DNA of 21,658 nucleotides from contig NZOF01000062.1 of NCBI GenBank assembly GCA_002695185.1, forward strand, positions 1-21,658. The letters are read 5' to 3'. A program made the translations under genes and the position numbers. The notes beneath the pieces were generated by a model. The model saw nothing but the letters and a program-made list of their open reading frames with translations. It made no database searches and was not told where the DNA came from. This DNA is from Erythrobacter sp. Lineage in GTDB: Bacteria; Pseudomonadota; Alphaproteobacteria; Sphingomonadales; Sphingomonadaceae. Below, in pieces: positions 1-8,600 of this stretch (positions are counted from its first letter, which is position 1; every line of letters begins with the position of its first letter).

Positions 1-1
1 A

Positions 2-1005
<1,004 letters not shown>

Positions 1006-1009
<4 letters not shown>

Positions 1010-2226
1010 CCGATCCCGCCGACAATTCCCCGCCCGAGGCGGCCGCACCGCAAGCGCCGCGCCCCGATCCGCAAGCCTTCCAGCTTCGCGGCAACCCGCC
1101 GCGCGTCATGCGCCTGTCGCGCAAGGCGCTGGCCGCCCTCGGCGTCGTCGCCGGCCTCGGGATCGGCGGCTCACTGATCTATGCGCTCAAGCCGGCCGGC
1201 GAGAAGGAGGCCAAGGAGCTTTACAACACCGACAGCCGCGCCACGTCCGAGACCATCACGTCGGGACCGCGCGACTATAGCCAAGCGCCGAAACTCGGCC
1301 CGCCGCTTCCCGGCGACCTCGGCGGCCCGATCGTCTCGGCCCAGCAGCGCGGGGAGAATGTCCAGGTCCCGCCGGTCGGCGCCCAGCCCGATCCGCGCGC
1401 GCAGGCTGAGGAAGCCGCCCGCCAGCGCGCGCAGCAGGAGCGCGACGCCGCCCGCATGAGCGGCGTGTTCTTGGGTGGCAGCAGCGCCGGGGCCGCTGCG
1501 ATGCCGTCTTTGCCGAACCTCGCGACGGCAGCGCCTGGTGCTCCTGCCTCACCGCAACCTGCCGAGACGGCGCAGGGCGACCAGGCCGCCAAGCGAGCCT
1601 TCTTGGCGCAGGCGTCTAATCAGCGGACGGTCAGCGTCGAACGCCTCGTGGCGCCGGCCTCGCCCAACATCGTGCAGGCCGGCAGCATCATCCCTGCCGC
1701 GCTCATCACCGGCATCCGTTCGGACCTTCCCGGCCAGATCACCGCCCAGGTAACGGCAAACGTCTATGACAGCCCTACGGGCCGCATCCTGCTCATCCCG
1801 CAGGGCACGCGGCTGATCGGCGAATATGACAGCGAGATCGCCGCCGGGCAGGCGCGCGTGCTGCTGGCATGGGATCGGCTGATATTGCCGGACGGCCGCT
1901 CGATCGTTCTCGAGCGCCAGCCCGGCGCTGATGCGGCCGGATATGCTGGCCTACAGGATCGCGTAAACCAGCATTGGGGCAATCTGCTGAAAGCCGCCGC
2001 CGTTTCGACACTGCTCGGCGTCGGCGCCGAATTGGGCGCGGATAGCGAGGACGAACTTACTCGCGCACTGCGTCGCGGCTCGCAGGACACCATCAACCAG
2101 ACCGGCCAGCAGATCGTGCGTCGGCAGCTCAATGTGCAGCCGACGCTCACCATCCGGCCGGGGCATCCGTTGCGCGTGGTCATCACGCGCGACCTGGTGC
2201 TTGAACCGATCGGAGCGACACGATGA
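1006..2226 (+). CDS. trbI: TrbI/VirB10-family conjugal transfer protein
   Basis: This VirB10-like protein spans the envelope and links the inner-membrane ATPase complex to the outer-membrane core. The 406 residues show a short cytoplasmic proline-rich N-terminus (1-40), one transmembrane helix (about 41-61), a long Pro/Gln/Ala-rich periplasmic linker (about 65-205), and the conserved VirB10 beta-barrel domain (about 213-400). That domain includes the family stretches AGSIIPAALITGI, LLIPQGTRLIGEYDS and DGRSIVLERQPG. The start is GTG at 1006, inside a GTGA overlap with trbG and preceded by a purine-rich AGGGGG. The stop overlaps the next ATG in an ATGA. Length and domain order are normal for TrbI. 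Confidence 0.95.
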
Positions 2227-2444
2227 CGAAATTGAAGTTGGGGCCGCTGGCCGACGATCGGCCGGTCAAGCTCTCCGTGGAGCTGCCCGCCGCCGTGCAT
2301 CGCGATCTCGTCGCCTATGCCGCCGCGCTCGCAGCCGAGACCGGGGGAGCGCCGGTCCCGCCCGACAAGCTGGTCGCGCCGATGCTCGCCCGGTTCATGG
2401 AAACCGACCGCGCCTTTCGCCGGCACCGCGCGCAGGGGAAGTGA
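2223..2444 (+). CDS. DUF2274 small protein, end of trb operon
   Basis: This is a 73-residue protein of the DUF2274 type, which is commonly the gene immediately after trbI in alphaproteobacterial conjugative elements. The sequence reads like a ribbon-helix-helix-sized protein: a basic N-terminus, a beta-like segment VKLSVELPAAVHRDLVAYAA, then a helix with an acidic/basic tail. That resemblance suggests DNA binding or a structural accessory role, but the function is not established. The ATG overlaps the trbI stop (ATGA), so it is probably translated from the trb transcript. It ends 17 bases before the converging minus-strand gene. Confidence 0.85.
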   Translation: MTKLKLGPLADDRPVKLSVELPAAVHRDLVAYAAALAAETGGAPVPPDKLVAPMLARFMETDRAFRRHRAQGK

Positions 2445-2461
2445 GAGCGCGCCGCCTGCCG

Positions 2462-2770
2462 TCAGTTGCCCATGAACTTCTTGAAGCGGTCGCGGCCTTC
2501 CGCCTCGATCACGGCCTGCTCGGCATTGGCGCACTCGCTGCCCCGCACCGAGCCTTCCGCGCATTGCCCCACGATCTCCCGTGCTTCATCGAGATGCGCC
2601 GCGAAATACTGCGTCCCGCGCGGTTCGGCCGGCTCCGGTGCGGCGGGGGCCGGACTCGCGAGGGCCGGCGCACGCTCGACGGGCATGATCACCGGGCGCA
2701 GCACGAAGCCCACGCCGAATCCGATGACCAGCGCGACCAGCACGATGAAGAGTGTCTTGCTTCGTGTCAT
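2462..2770 (-). CDS. small membrane-anchored protein, possible entry-exclusion factor
   Basis: The 102-residue protein has one N-terminal transmembrane segment (about 6-25), a Pro/Ala-rich linker (about 30-50), and a small periplasmic domain with two cysteines (in GQCAEG and GSECANA) and a charged end. The pattern of a single anchor followed by a short domain with H-x-E, C and C-x-NA spacing resembles EexN/TrbK-type exclusion proteins, which block redundant transfer into a cell already carrying the element. This is inference from shape and position beside the trb genes. The ATG lies 2 bases after the stop of the LysR gene, with the purine run GGAAAAGAAA inside the end of that gene as a likely ribosome site, so it is probably co-translated with LysR. 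Confidence 0.6.
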   Translation of the reverse strand: MTRSKTLFIVLVALVIGFGVGFVLRPVIMPVERAPALASPAPAAPEPAEPRGTQYFAAHLDEAREIVGQCAEGSVRGSECANAEQAVIEAEGRDRFKKFMGN

Positions 2771-2772
2771 GG

Positions 2773-3714
2773 CTATTTCTTTTCCGGTTGGTGATGTGAT
2801 GGCTGCGGCATCAGAATGGGCGGCAGCGAATAGCGACCGGCCACGAGATCAAGGAAGCGCAGCAAGACGGGGTTGTCATTGTCTTCACGCCAATAGCCCG
2901 AGAAGCCGATCCGCATATGTCCATGACTGTCGTGGATTTCGCTGAACGTTACGCCTGGCACTTGGATACCCAAGGCGGATTCGGCGACAATCGAGAGACG
3001 CCCACCGAGCGCAATGGCGCTCAACATTGTCTCGCGTCCGATATCCTGCATGTCGATCTCTGGCATGCAACCGGGGACCCCAAGTTTGCCCATGAGGATG
3101 TTTCGGGTCTCTGGGCCGGGATCTCGTTCGGTCAGCAAAAAGTGTTCGCCGGTCAGGTCGGGCCAATGGATGCGTTCGCATTGGGTGAGTGGATGGCCTG
3201 CCGGCATTGCTACAAATATGCGCTCACTCCAGAAAGAACGGCTCATCAGACCCCGATAGGAGGCCTCCCCAATCATGATCGCGATATCGAGCAGGCCATT
3301 CTCGATCCCGGCCAACAGCATATCCCGATCGCGTTCAAAGCCGGATACTTTGACCTCGGGGTGGCGTTCGCCGAACTCGCTGAGCGTTGCCCGCAAGTTG
3401 CCGGCGGAGAAGGACGTATAGAAGCCTACGGCCAGCTTGCCGACGTGGCCGTTGTTCGTGGCGCGGACCCAGTTGTTCAGTTCCTCGAACTCCTTCACGA
3501 TGCGCTGTGCCGTTCGCAGATAGGTTCTGCCATTCGGAGTCAGAGTGGCACCGCGGGTCTTGCGGTCGAACAGCGCCATGCCTAGCCGCTTCTCGATTTC
3601 GAGGACGTGTCGGCTGAGCGTTGCTTGCTTGATATTTATGCTGCGCGCCGCGCGACTGAAGCTACCGGCCTCGGCCGCCGCAATCAGGTAGCGGAGCTGG
3701 CGCAGCTCAATCAC
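2773..3714 (-). CDS. LysR-family transcriptional regulator
   Basis: The 313-residue protein has a classic N-terminal winged helix-turn-helix (about 1-60; key stretch SFSRAARSINIKQATLSRHV) followed by a LysR substrate-binding domain (about 90-295). The start is GTG at 3714, overlapping the TGA of the upstream chimeric efflux gene (GTGA), so translation is coupled. A LysR gene just after trbI-DUF2274 is common in related conjugative elements, which argues for a backbone role. LysR regulators such as MexT also control MexEF-OprN-type pumps, so the chimeric gene upstream may instead mark its former target. The sequence does not decide between these. No effector can be read from it. Confidence 0.9.
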   Translation of the reverse strand: MIELRQLRYLIAAAEAGSFSRAARSINIKQATLSRHVLEIEKRLGMALFDRKTRGATLTPNGRTYLRTAQRIVKEFEELNNWVRATNNGHVGKLAVGFYTSFSAGNLRATLSEFGERHPEVKVSGFERDRDMLLAGIENGLLDIAIMIGEASYRGLMSRSFWSERIFVAMPAGHPLTQCERIHWPDLTGEHFLLTERDPGPETRNILMGKLGVPGCMPEIDMQDIGRETMLSAIALGGRLSIVAESALGIQVPGVTFSEIHDSHGHMRIGFSGYWREDNDNPVLLRFLDLVAGRYSLPPILMPQPSHHQPEKK

Positions 3715-4877
3715 CGGGCTAACGGATCATCAGGCGGTGTCGTGAACTCCGTCCAGCCGCCACCCAGCGCCTTGTAGAGATTGATGAGATTACTGAGCCG
3801 CACCAGCTTGGAGCGGACCAAGGCTTGCTGTGACCCGTAAAGCGTGCGCTGCGCGTCGAGCAGGGCGAGGTTGTCATCCTCGCCTGAGTTGAGCCGCTGT
3901 TCCGCGAGCCTGTAGGCATTGCGGCTGGCATCGACCCGCTGCGTTTCCGATCGGATTTGGGCGTCCAAGGTTCCTTTGCCGGCGAGCCCGTCAGCCACGT
4001 CGCGGAAGGCGGATTGGATCGCCTTCTCATAGTTGGCGATTTCGATCCGTTTCTGCACGTCCGCGCGATCGAGGTTGGCTCTCAGCGCGCTGCCGCCGAA
4101 GATTGGAAGCGGCAGGGTGATGCGCGGCATGAAGCTCCATGCGCCCGACCCCGATGAGAACAGATCGTCGAGGCTCGCGCTCGCCGTTCCCGCCGAGCCG
4201 GTCAGACTGATCGTCGGGAAGAACGCTGAGCGGGCAGCGCCGATATTCGCGTTGGCGGCGCGCAGCGTATGTTCGACCGCGCGGATGTCGGGTCGGCGCG
4301 CCAGAAGGTCCGAGGGCACGCGATCGACCCGGCCGCCGACCGGCGCCGTGACCTGCGTAAAGGAAAGGTCGAGCCGTGCGGCGGCTACGGCCGCGCTACC
4401 GGCCTGCACCTGTGCGCGTGCGGCGTTCCGCTGCGCCAGCGCGTCGTCATAAGTCTTGCGCGAGATTGCGCCGGTCGCGACGAGTTGTTCCGAGCGGGTG
4501 AAATTGCTTTCGGCGAGCGTTGCGGAGGCTTGCGCCTGACGAAGCTGCGCCTGCGCCTGATCGAGCGCGACCTGGAATGGTCGCGGATCAATGCGGAACA
4601 GAAGCTGCCCCTTCCTGACGAGCACGCCTTCGGGGACATGGACGGAGACGATTGCGCCGCTGACGCGGGGCCGCAACTCGACGCTCTGGGGCGCCGATAG
4701 CGAACCGTTGAACTCGGCCGAGGGGGCAAGCTCGCGCACGACAACTTGCGCTACTGGCACTTGCGGCGCTGCCGCCGCTTGTGCGCCCTGATCGCCGCCC
4801 GATTTGCTACAAGCTGACGTAAGGCCGCCAATAGCCAAGGCTATGGAAGCCAGGAGAAGTGCGCTTTTTGTCGGCAT
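3711..4877 (-). CDS. in-frame chimera of RND adaptor N-half and outer-membrane factor C-half
   Basis: The 388-residue ORF joins halves of two proteins. Residues 1-186 are a MexE/AcrA-like periplasmic adaptor: lipoprotein signal with lipobox L-T-S-A-C23, lipoyl-like half (SAPQSVELRPRVSG, then VRKGQLLFRIDPRPF), coiled-coil hairpin, and the returning TAPVGGRVDR. From about residue 187 it becomes the C-terminal half of an OprM/NodT-type outer-membrane factor (PSDLLARRPDIRAVEHTLR, then NIGAARSAFFPTISLTGSAG). In the usual adaptor-pump-channel operon this join would delete half the adaptor, the whole pump and half the channel. The join lies near 4313-4325 and keeps the frame open. ATG 4877 is preferred over TTG 4892 because AAAGG lies 7 bases before it and the signal peptide starts there. 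Efflux activity is unlikely. Overlaps LysR by GTGA. Confidence 0.85.
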   Translation of the reverse strand: MPTKSALLLASIALAIGGLTSACSKSGGDQGAQAAAAPQVPVAQVVVRELAPSAEFNGSLSAPQSVELRPRVSGAIVSVHVPEGVLVRKGQLLFRIDPRPFQVALDQAQAQLRQAQASATLAESNFTRSEQLVATGAISRKTYDDALAQRNAARAQVQAGSAAVAAARLDLSFTQVTAPVGGRVDRVPSDLLARRPDIRAVEHTLRAANANIGAARSAFFPTISLTGSAGTASASLDDLFSSGSGAWSFMPRITLPLPIFGGSALRANLDRADVQKRIEIANYEKAIQSAFRDVADGLAGKGTLDAQIRSETQRVDASRNAYRLAEQRLNSGEDDNLALLDAQRTLYGSQQALVRSKLVRLSNLINLYKALGGGWTEFTTPPDDPLAR

Positions 4878-4943
4878 GATATTGCCTTTCAACTGTGCCG
4901 CGCCTTGTTCATCCGTTCCGCGGCGTCTGATCGATTCCTGTTC

Positions 4944-4974
4944 GCTTTGCGGCTTCCAGCGTTGGCAAGGTCAA
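4944..4974 (-). promoter_or_regulatory. MerR/CueR-type promoter candidate before the chimeric gene
   Basis: On the minus strand TTGACC (4974-4969) is followed by a 19-base spacer and a weak -10 position (CAAAGC, 4949-4944). The spacer holds ACCTTGC-N7-GGAAG, one mismatch from the ACCTTCC-N7-GGAAGGT layout of CueR/HmrR operators. The 19-base spacing is the hallmark of MerR-family promoters. It ends 67 bases before ATG 4877. The -10 is poor, so activity is uncertain. Confidence 0.5.
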
Positions 4975-4992
4975 GGATTATTTTCAACAATC

Positions 4993-5004
4993 ATTCATAT
5001 GAAT
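4993..5004. repeat. 12-bp perfect palindrome in AT-rich patch
   Basis: ATTCATATGAAT is a perfect palindrome inside an AT-rich stretch (about 4980-5030) that stands out from the GC-rich surroundings. It contains the half-site ATATTCA on the minus strand, as in ArsR/SmtB-type operators. It may be a regulatory site for the minus-strand unit, but no promoter is clear. Confidence 0.4.
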
Positions 5005-5062
5005 ATAGATAAATATGAAAGGATAGGCGATAGGTCGAAGGGGCACGCCGGCATGGCGCGTC

Positions 5063-5242
5063 GAGCGTCGCAATGCCATCCTTGGTGCGCATCGCGACGA
5101 GATTAGGCGCGGCGCATTGAAGCTCGCGCGTGTCCTCAATGATGACGACGCGGTCGGGACCCTTGGCGACTTCGGCTAGAAGCGCCGCTTGGTCGGCGGC
5201 CATGGTGCCCGACTGCACATAGTCATCGAGCAACGTACCGGC
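5063..5242 (-). pseudogene. trbB: trbB (conjugal transfer ATPase) relic with the Walker A region missing
   Basis: The minus strand encodes two recognisable pieces of TrbB, the VirB11-type secretion ATPase. One is LLDDYVQSGTMAADQAA and the next begins LLAEVAKGPDRVVIIEDTRE and continues as LQCAAPNLVAMRTKDGIATL. In intact TrbB about 25 residues containing the P-loop (GGTGSGKTT-like) lie between them; here they are directly joined near 5182. Homology stops at about 5063 and upstream of about 5242, so the gene also lacks both ends. It cannot be a working ATPase. trbB normally heads the trb operon, so a fragment on the opposite strand beyond trbI points to rearrangement or to leftovers of a second trb cluster. 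Confidence 0.8.
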
Positions 5243-5279
5243 GGCGTAGGTCCGACGTGAGCCCGAAGTGATTCATCCC

Positions 5280-5310
5280 TTGACCTTCCAAACGTTGGAA
5301 GAAGCATCGG
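5280..5310 (+). promoter_or_regulatory. MerR/CueR-type operator with near-perfect dyad
   Basis: TTGACC (5280-5285) is followed by a 19-base spacer and CATCGG at the -10 position. The spacer holds CTTCCAA-ACG-TTGGAAG, perfect 7-base arms, fitting ACCTTCC-N7-GGAAG of CueR/HmrR-type operators. It resembles the minus-strand site at 4944-4974 and points away from it, toward the RND operon 228 bases downstream. No clear gene begins directly after it. Confidence 0.5.
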
Positions 5311-5475
5311 TCTGCGGCAACAAACGAATCAATGCGGAAAGTCAGGAATTCCCGGATTCCTGAAGCCGTCCCTCAACCGCCGACGCCGTCATCGGCTTCT
5401 CCGAGCGCAAAAATGACGCTGCCATTTGCTCGTCATCGCCACGGCCAGCTCATGGTGGTGCTTGACTGCATCGAG
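5311..5475. other. gene-poor junction with an 8-bp hairpin
   Basis: No convincing gene is visible. A 53-codon ORF (5332-5493, +) exists but has no recognisable domain and runs into the next promoter, so it is not called. An inverted repeat TCAGGAAT-N6-ATTCCTGA lies at 5342-5363 with no T-tract, so it is not an obvious terminator. Together with the trbB relic this looks like recombined filler between modules. Confidence 0.4.
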
Positions 5476-5508
5476 TTGACATCAAACAAATGAACACATA
5501 TTCATGTG
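5476..5508 (+). promoter_or_regulatory. promoter with ArsR/SmtB-type operator for the RND operon
   Basis: TTGACA (5476-5481), a 17-base spacer and TATTCA (5499-5504) form the promoter. Overlapping the spacer and -10 is ATGAACACATATTCATGTG (5490-5508), which contains TGAA-N6-TTCA as in SmtB operators. It matches the czcD promoter operator at 19921-19939 at 18 of 19 bases, with the same spacing to -35 and to the start codon. Repression by an ArsR/SmtB protein is the natural reading. Confidence 0.72.
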
Positions 5509-5537
5509 CACATCTTATGGCTCCGTTTGAGATCGAC

Positions 5538-5663
5538 ATGCCCCATTCCCACAGCCACCACGATCACGATCACGCAAGACGGGAGCATGCCCATTTTCGC
5601 GATCTCGCGGGAGGACGTGCGATGCCTAGCAAGTCACCTATGTTTCGGAACCAGCCACGATGA
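5538..5663 (+). CDS. His-rich leader peptide coupled to the RND pump gene
   Basis: A 41-codon ORF begins MPHSHSHHDHDHARREHAHF and ends with a TGA that overlaps the ATG of the RND gene (ATGA, 5660-5663). Nine of its first 20 residues are His, an obvious metal-binding pattern, while the second half is basic and undistinguished. Its ATG is 34 bases from the -10 element, exactly as in czcD, and its first residues parallel the czcD start (MAHSHADH). It may be a surviving or reused 5' end of a CDF-transporter gene. It could act by translational coupling, as a metal-responsive leader peptide, or simply be a relic. An in-frame ATG at 5517 would add 7 residues but would leave almost no 5' leader. A GGGAGG lies before an internal ATG at 5622. 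Confidence 0.6.
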   Translation: MPHSHSHHDHDHARREHAHFRDLAGGRAMPSKSPMFRNQPR

Positions 5664-8600
5664 TGGCGCTCGTGCGGGTCGCGCTAACGCGACCGCTGAC
5701 CTTCATCGTGATGGCCGTGCTGATCTTTGGCCTCGGCATCCTGTCCGTTCTGAGGATGCCGGTCGACATCTTCCCGCGCATCGGCGTGCCGGTGATCGCG
5801 ACCGCCTGGACCTATAATGGGCTGTCGCCCGAGGACATGGCCGGACGGATCATCAATCCGTTCGAACGCGTGCTGACCACGACCGTCAACGACATCGACC
5901 GGATCGAGAGCCAGTCGATGAACGGCGTTGGCGTCGTGCGGATTTACTTCCAGCCAGGCGCGGACATTCGCACCGCGACCGCGCAGGTCACGTCGATCTC
6001 GCAGTTCATTTTGCGTCAGCTTCCGCCGGGCATCTCTCCGCCGTTCATCGTCAACTATGACGCCTCGACCGTGCCGATCGTCCAGCTCGCCCTCTCCGGC
6101 GAAGGGCTGAGCGAACAGCAGCTCTACGATCTCGGCGTCAATCAAATCCGCCCGCAGCTCATCACCGTGCCGGGCGTCGCCATGCCCTTCCCATCCGGCG
6201 GCAAGCAGCGTCAGATACAGATCGACATCGACCCTGAGGCGCTGCGCGCTCGCGGCCTGTCCGCCGGCGACGTCGCGGCGGCGATTGCCGCGCAAACCCA
6301 AATCATCCCGGCGGGCTTCGCCAAGGTCGGCGGCCTGCAATACACCGTCAGGCTCAACAATGCGCCGGGCTCGGTCGAGCAGTTGAACAATCTGCCAGTT
6401 CGCGTGGTCGACGGCGCGACGATCACCATGCGCGACATCGCCCAAGTCCGCGACGGCGCGCCGCCGCAAATGAACATCGTCCAAGTCGAAGGCCAGCGGT
6501 CAGTCCTGATGACCGTGCTCAAGAGCGGTGCGGCCTCAACCATCGATATCGTCAATACGGTTCGCGAGCGTATCCCACAGATCACCGAGGGCCTCCCGGA
6601 AACGCTGCGCGTCCAGCTTATCGGCGACCAGTCGGTGCTGGTGAAGGCGGCCGTCTCCACCGTGGCCTATGAGGGTGTGTTGGCCGCCGTGCTGACCTCG
6701 CTGATGATCCTGCTGTTTCTGGGATCGTGGCGATCGACGATCATCATCGTGACCACGATACCCTTGGCGATCCTCGCCGCGTTGTTGGCGCTGAGCGCGA
6801 CCGGCCAGACGATCAACATCATGACGCTGAGCGGCTTGGCTCTGGCCATCGGCATATTGGTCGACGACGCGATGGTCACGATCGAGAACATCAACTGGCA
6901 CCTTGAGAAAGGGAAGCCGGTTCTACGCTCGATCATGGACGGCGCGGCGCAGATCGTGACGCCCGCCTTCGTGATCGTGACGTGCATCTGCATCGTCTTC
7001 GTGCCGATGTTCTTCCTGCCGGGCGTCGCAGGCTATCTGTTCGTGCCGCTGGCACTGGCGGTGATCTTCTCGATGATCGCCTCGTTCATCCTGTCGCGCA
7101 CGCTCATCCCGACGATGGCGATGTATCTGCTACGCCCGCATCGGGAGGGCGAAGAGGCCGAGCGCGCCCGCTCGCGCAATCCACTCGTCCGGTTCCAGCA
7201 TCGCTTTTCGACCGGGTTCGACAGGCAGAAGGACCGCTTCGGGCGGGTGCTTTCCCGCGTGATGTCCGCACGGCGCATCTTCATCCCGGCGTTCCTCGGC
7301 GCGATGGTGGCGTCGCTGCTGCTCATTCCCACACTTGGCCGCGACTTCTTTCCCACTGTGGATGCTGGGCAAATCACCCTGCATGTGCGCGCGCCGGCAG
7401 GCACGCGCATCGAGGACAGCACGGCGCTGATCTCGCGGGTGCAGACGCGGGTGCGCGAATTGATCCCCGCCGAGCAGGTTGAATCGGTCGTCGCCAATGT
7501 CGGAATGTCCTCCGCGCTGCTCAACGTCATCTACAACAATACGGGGACGGTGGGACTGAACGAGGGCGATATCCTCATCTCGCTCGGGCGGAACCGAACC
7601 GCGACGGACACGCATGTCGCCACTTTGCGGCGCGAGCTGCCCGTGAGCTTTCCGGGCGTTGATTTCTCCTTCCTGCCTGCCGACATCACCAGCCAAATCC
7701 TGAACTTCGGCTCGCCAGCGCCGATCGATATCCAGGTGCGCGGCCGGAATCTCGCGGCGAACGAAGCTTATGCGCAAGCGATCCTCAAACGCGTTCGGAC
7801 CGTGCCCGGCCTCGCCGACGCCCGACTCCAGCAATCCTCGCGCGCGCCGCAGCTCAACATCGACATCGATCGCTCGCGGATCGCGCAATACGGGCTCAAC
7901 CAGCGTGACGTAACCACCAGCGTCGCGACCGCCCTAGCCGGCACGCAGCAGTCTGCGCCGGTTTACTGGCTCAATCCCGAAAACGGGGTGTCCTATCCTG
8001 TCGTGGCGCAAGTCCCCGAACTGGAGGTCGACACGATCGCTGCGCTGGAAGCGCTGCCGGTTTCGGCGACGGGCGCCGGGGAGGCCCAGACGCTGGGCGG
8101 TCTTGGCGCCGTGACTCGCAATACGACCATCAACGTAGCGAGCCGAGCAGACATCCAGCCGGTCATCAACATCTATGCCACGCCGCAGGCTCGCGACCTG
8201 GGCGCCGTGGCCGGCGACATTCATCGCATCATTGCCGAGATGGATGCCGAGCGCCCGGCCGGCGTAACCGTCACGCTGGCGGGACAATATGAGACGATGA
8301 ACCACGCCTTCTCCGGTCTCGCTTTCGGGCTGATCGGCGCGATTATCCTCATCTACCTCGTGATCGTCGTGACCTTCCAGAGCTGGATCGACCCGCTGGT
8401 CATCATCGGCGCGCTGCCGGCCGCCTTCGCCGGCATCGTCTGGATGCTGTTCGTGACCGGCACGACCATCTCCGTGCCCGCGCTCACCGGCGCGATCATG
8501 TGCATGGGCGTCGCCACCGCCAACTCCATCCTGGTGGTCAGCTTCGCACGCGAACGCCTAGCCGAGACCGGCGACGCCACCCGCGCCGCGATCGAGGCGG

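Noticed and set aside
2773..3714. Naming the LysR gene mexT
   Set aside because: The efflux chimera upstream invites the name, but LysR genes are also common next to trbI-DUF2274, and no specific MexT feature could be confirmed by eye.
5342..5363. 8-bp-arm inverted repeat as a terminator
   Set aside because: No T-tract follows on either strand and no gene ends just before it. It is recorded only as part of the junction.
5332..5493. 53-codon ORF downstream of the MerR-type operator
   Set aside because: No recognisable domain and no strong ribosome site, and it ends inside the RND promoter. It could be chance.
5506..5817. 103-codon + strand ORF starting MHILWLRL
   Set aside because: It overlaps the start of the RND pump in another frame, and the His-rich ORF at 5538 has the better start, coupling and similarity to czcD.
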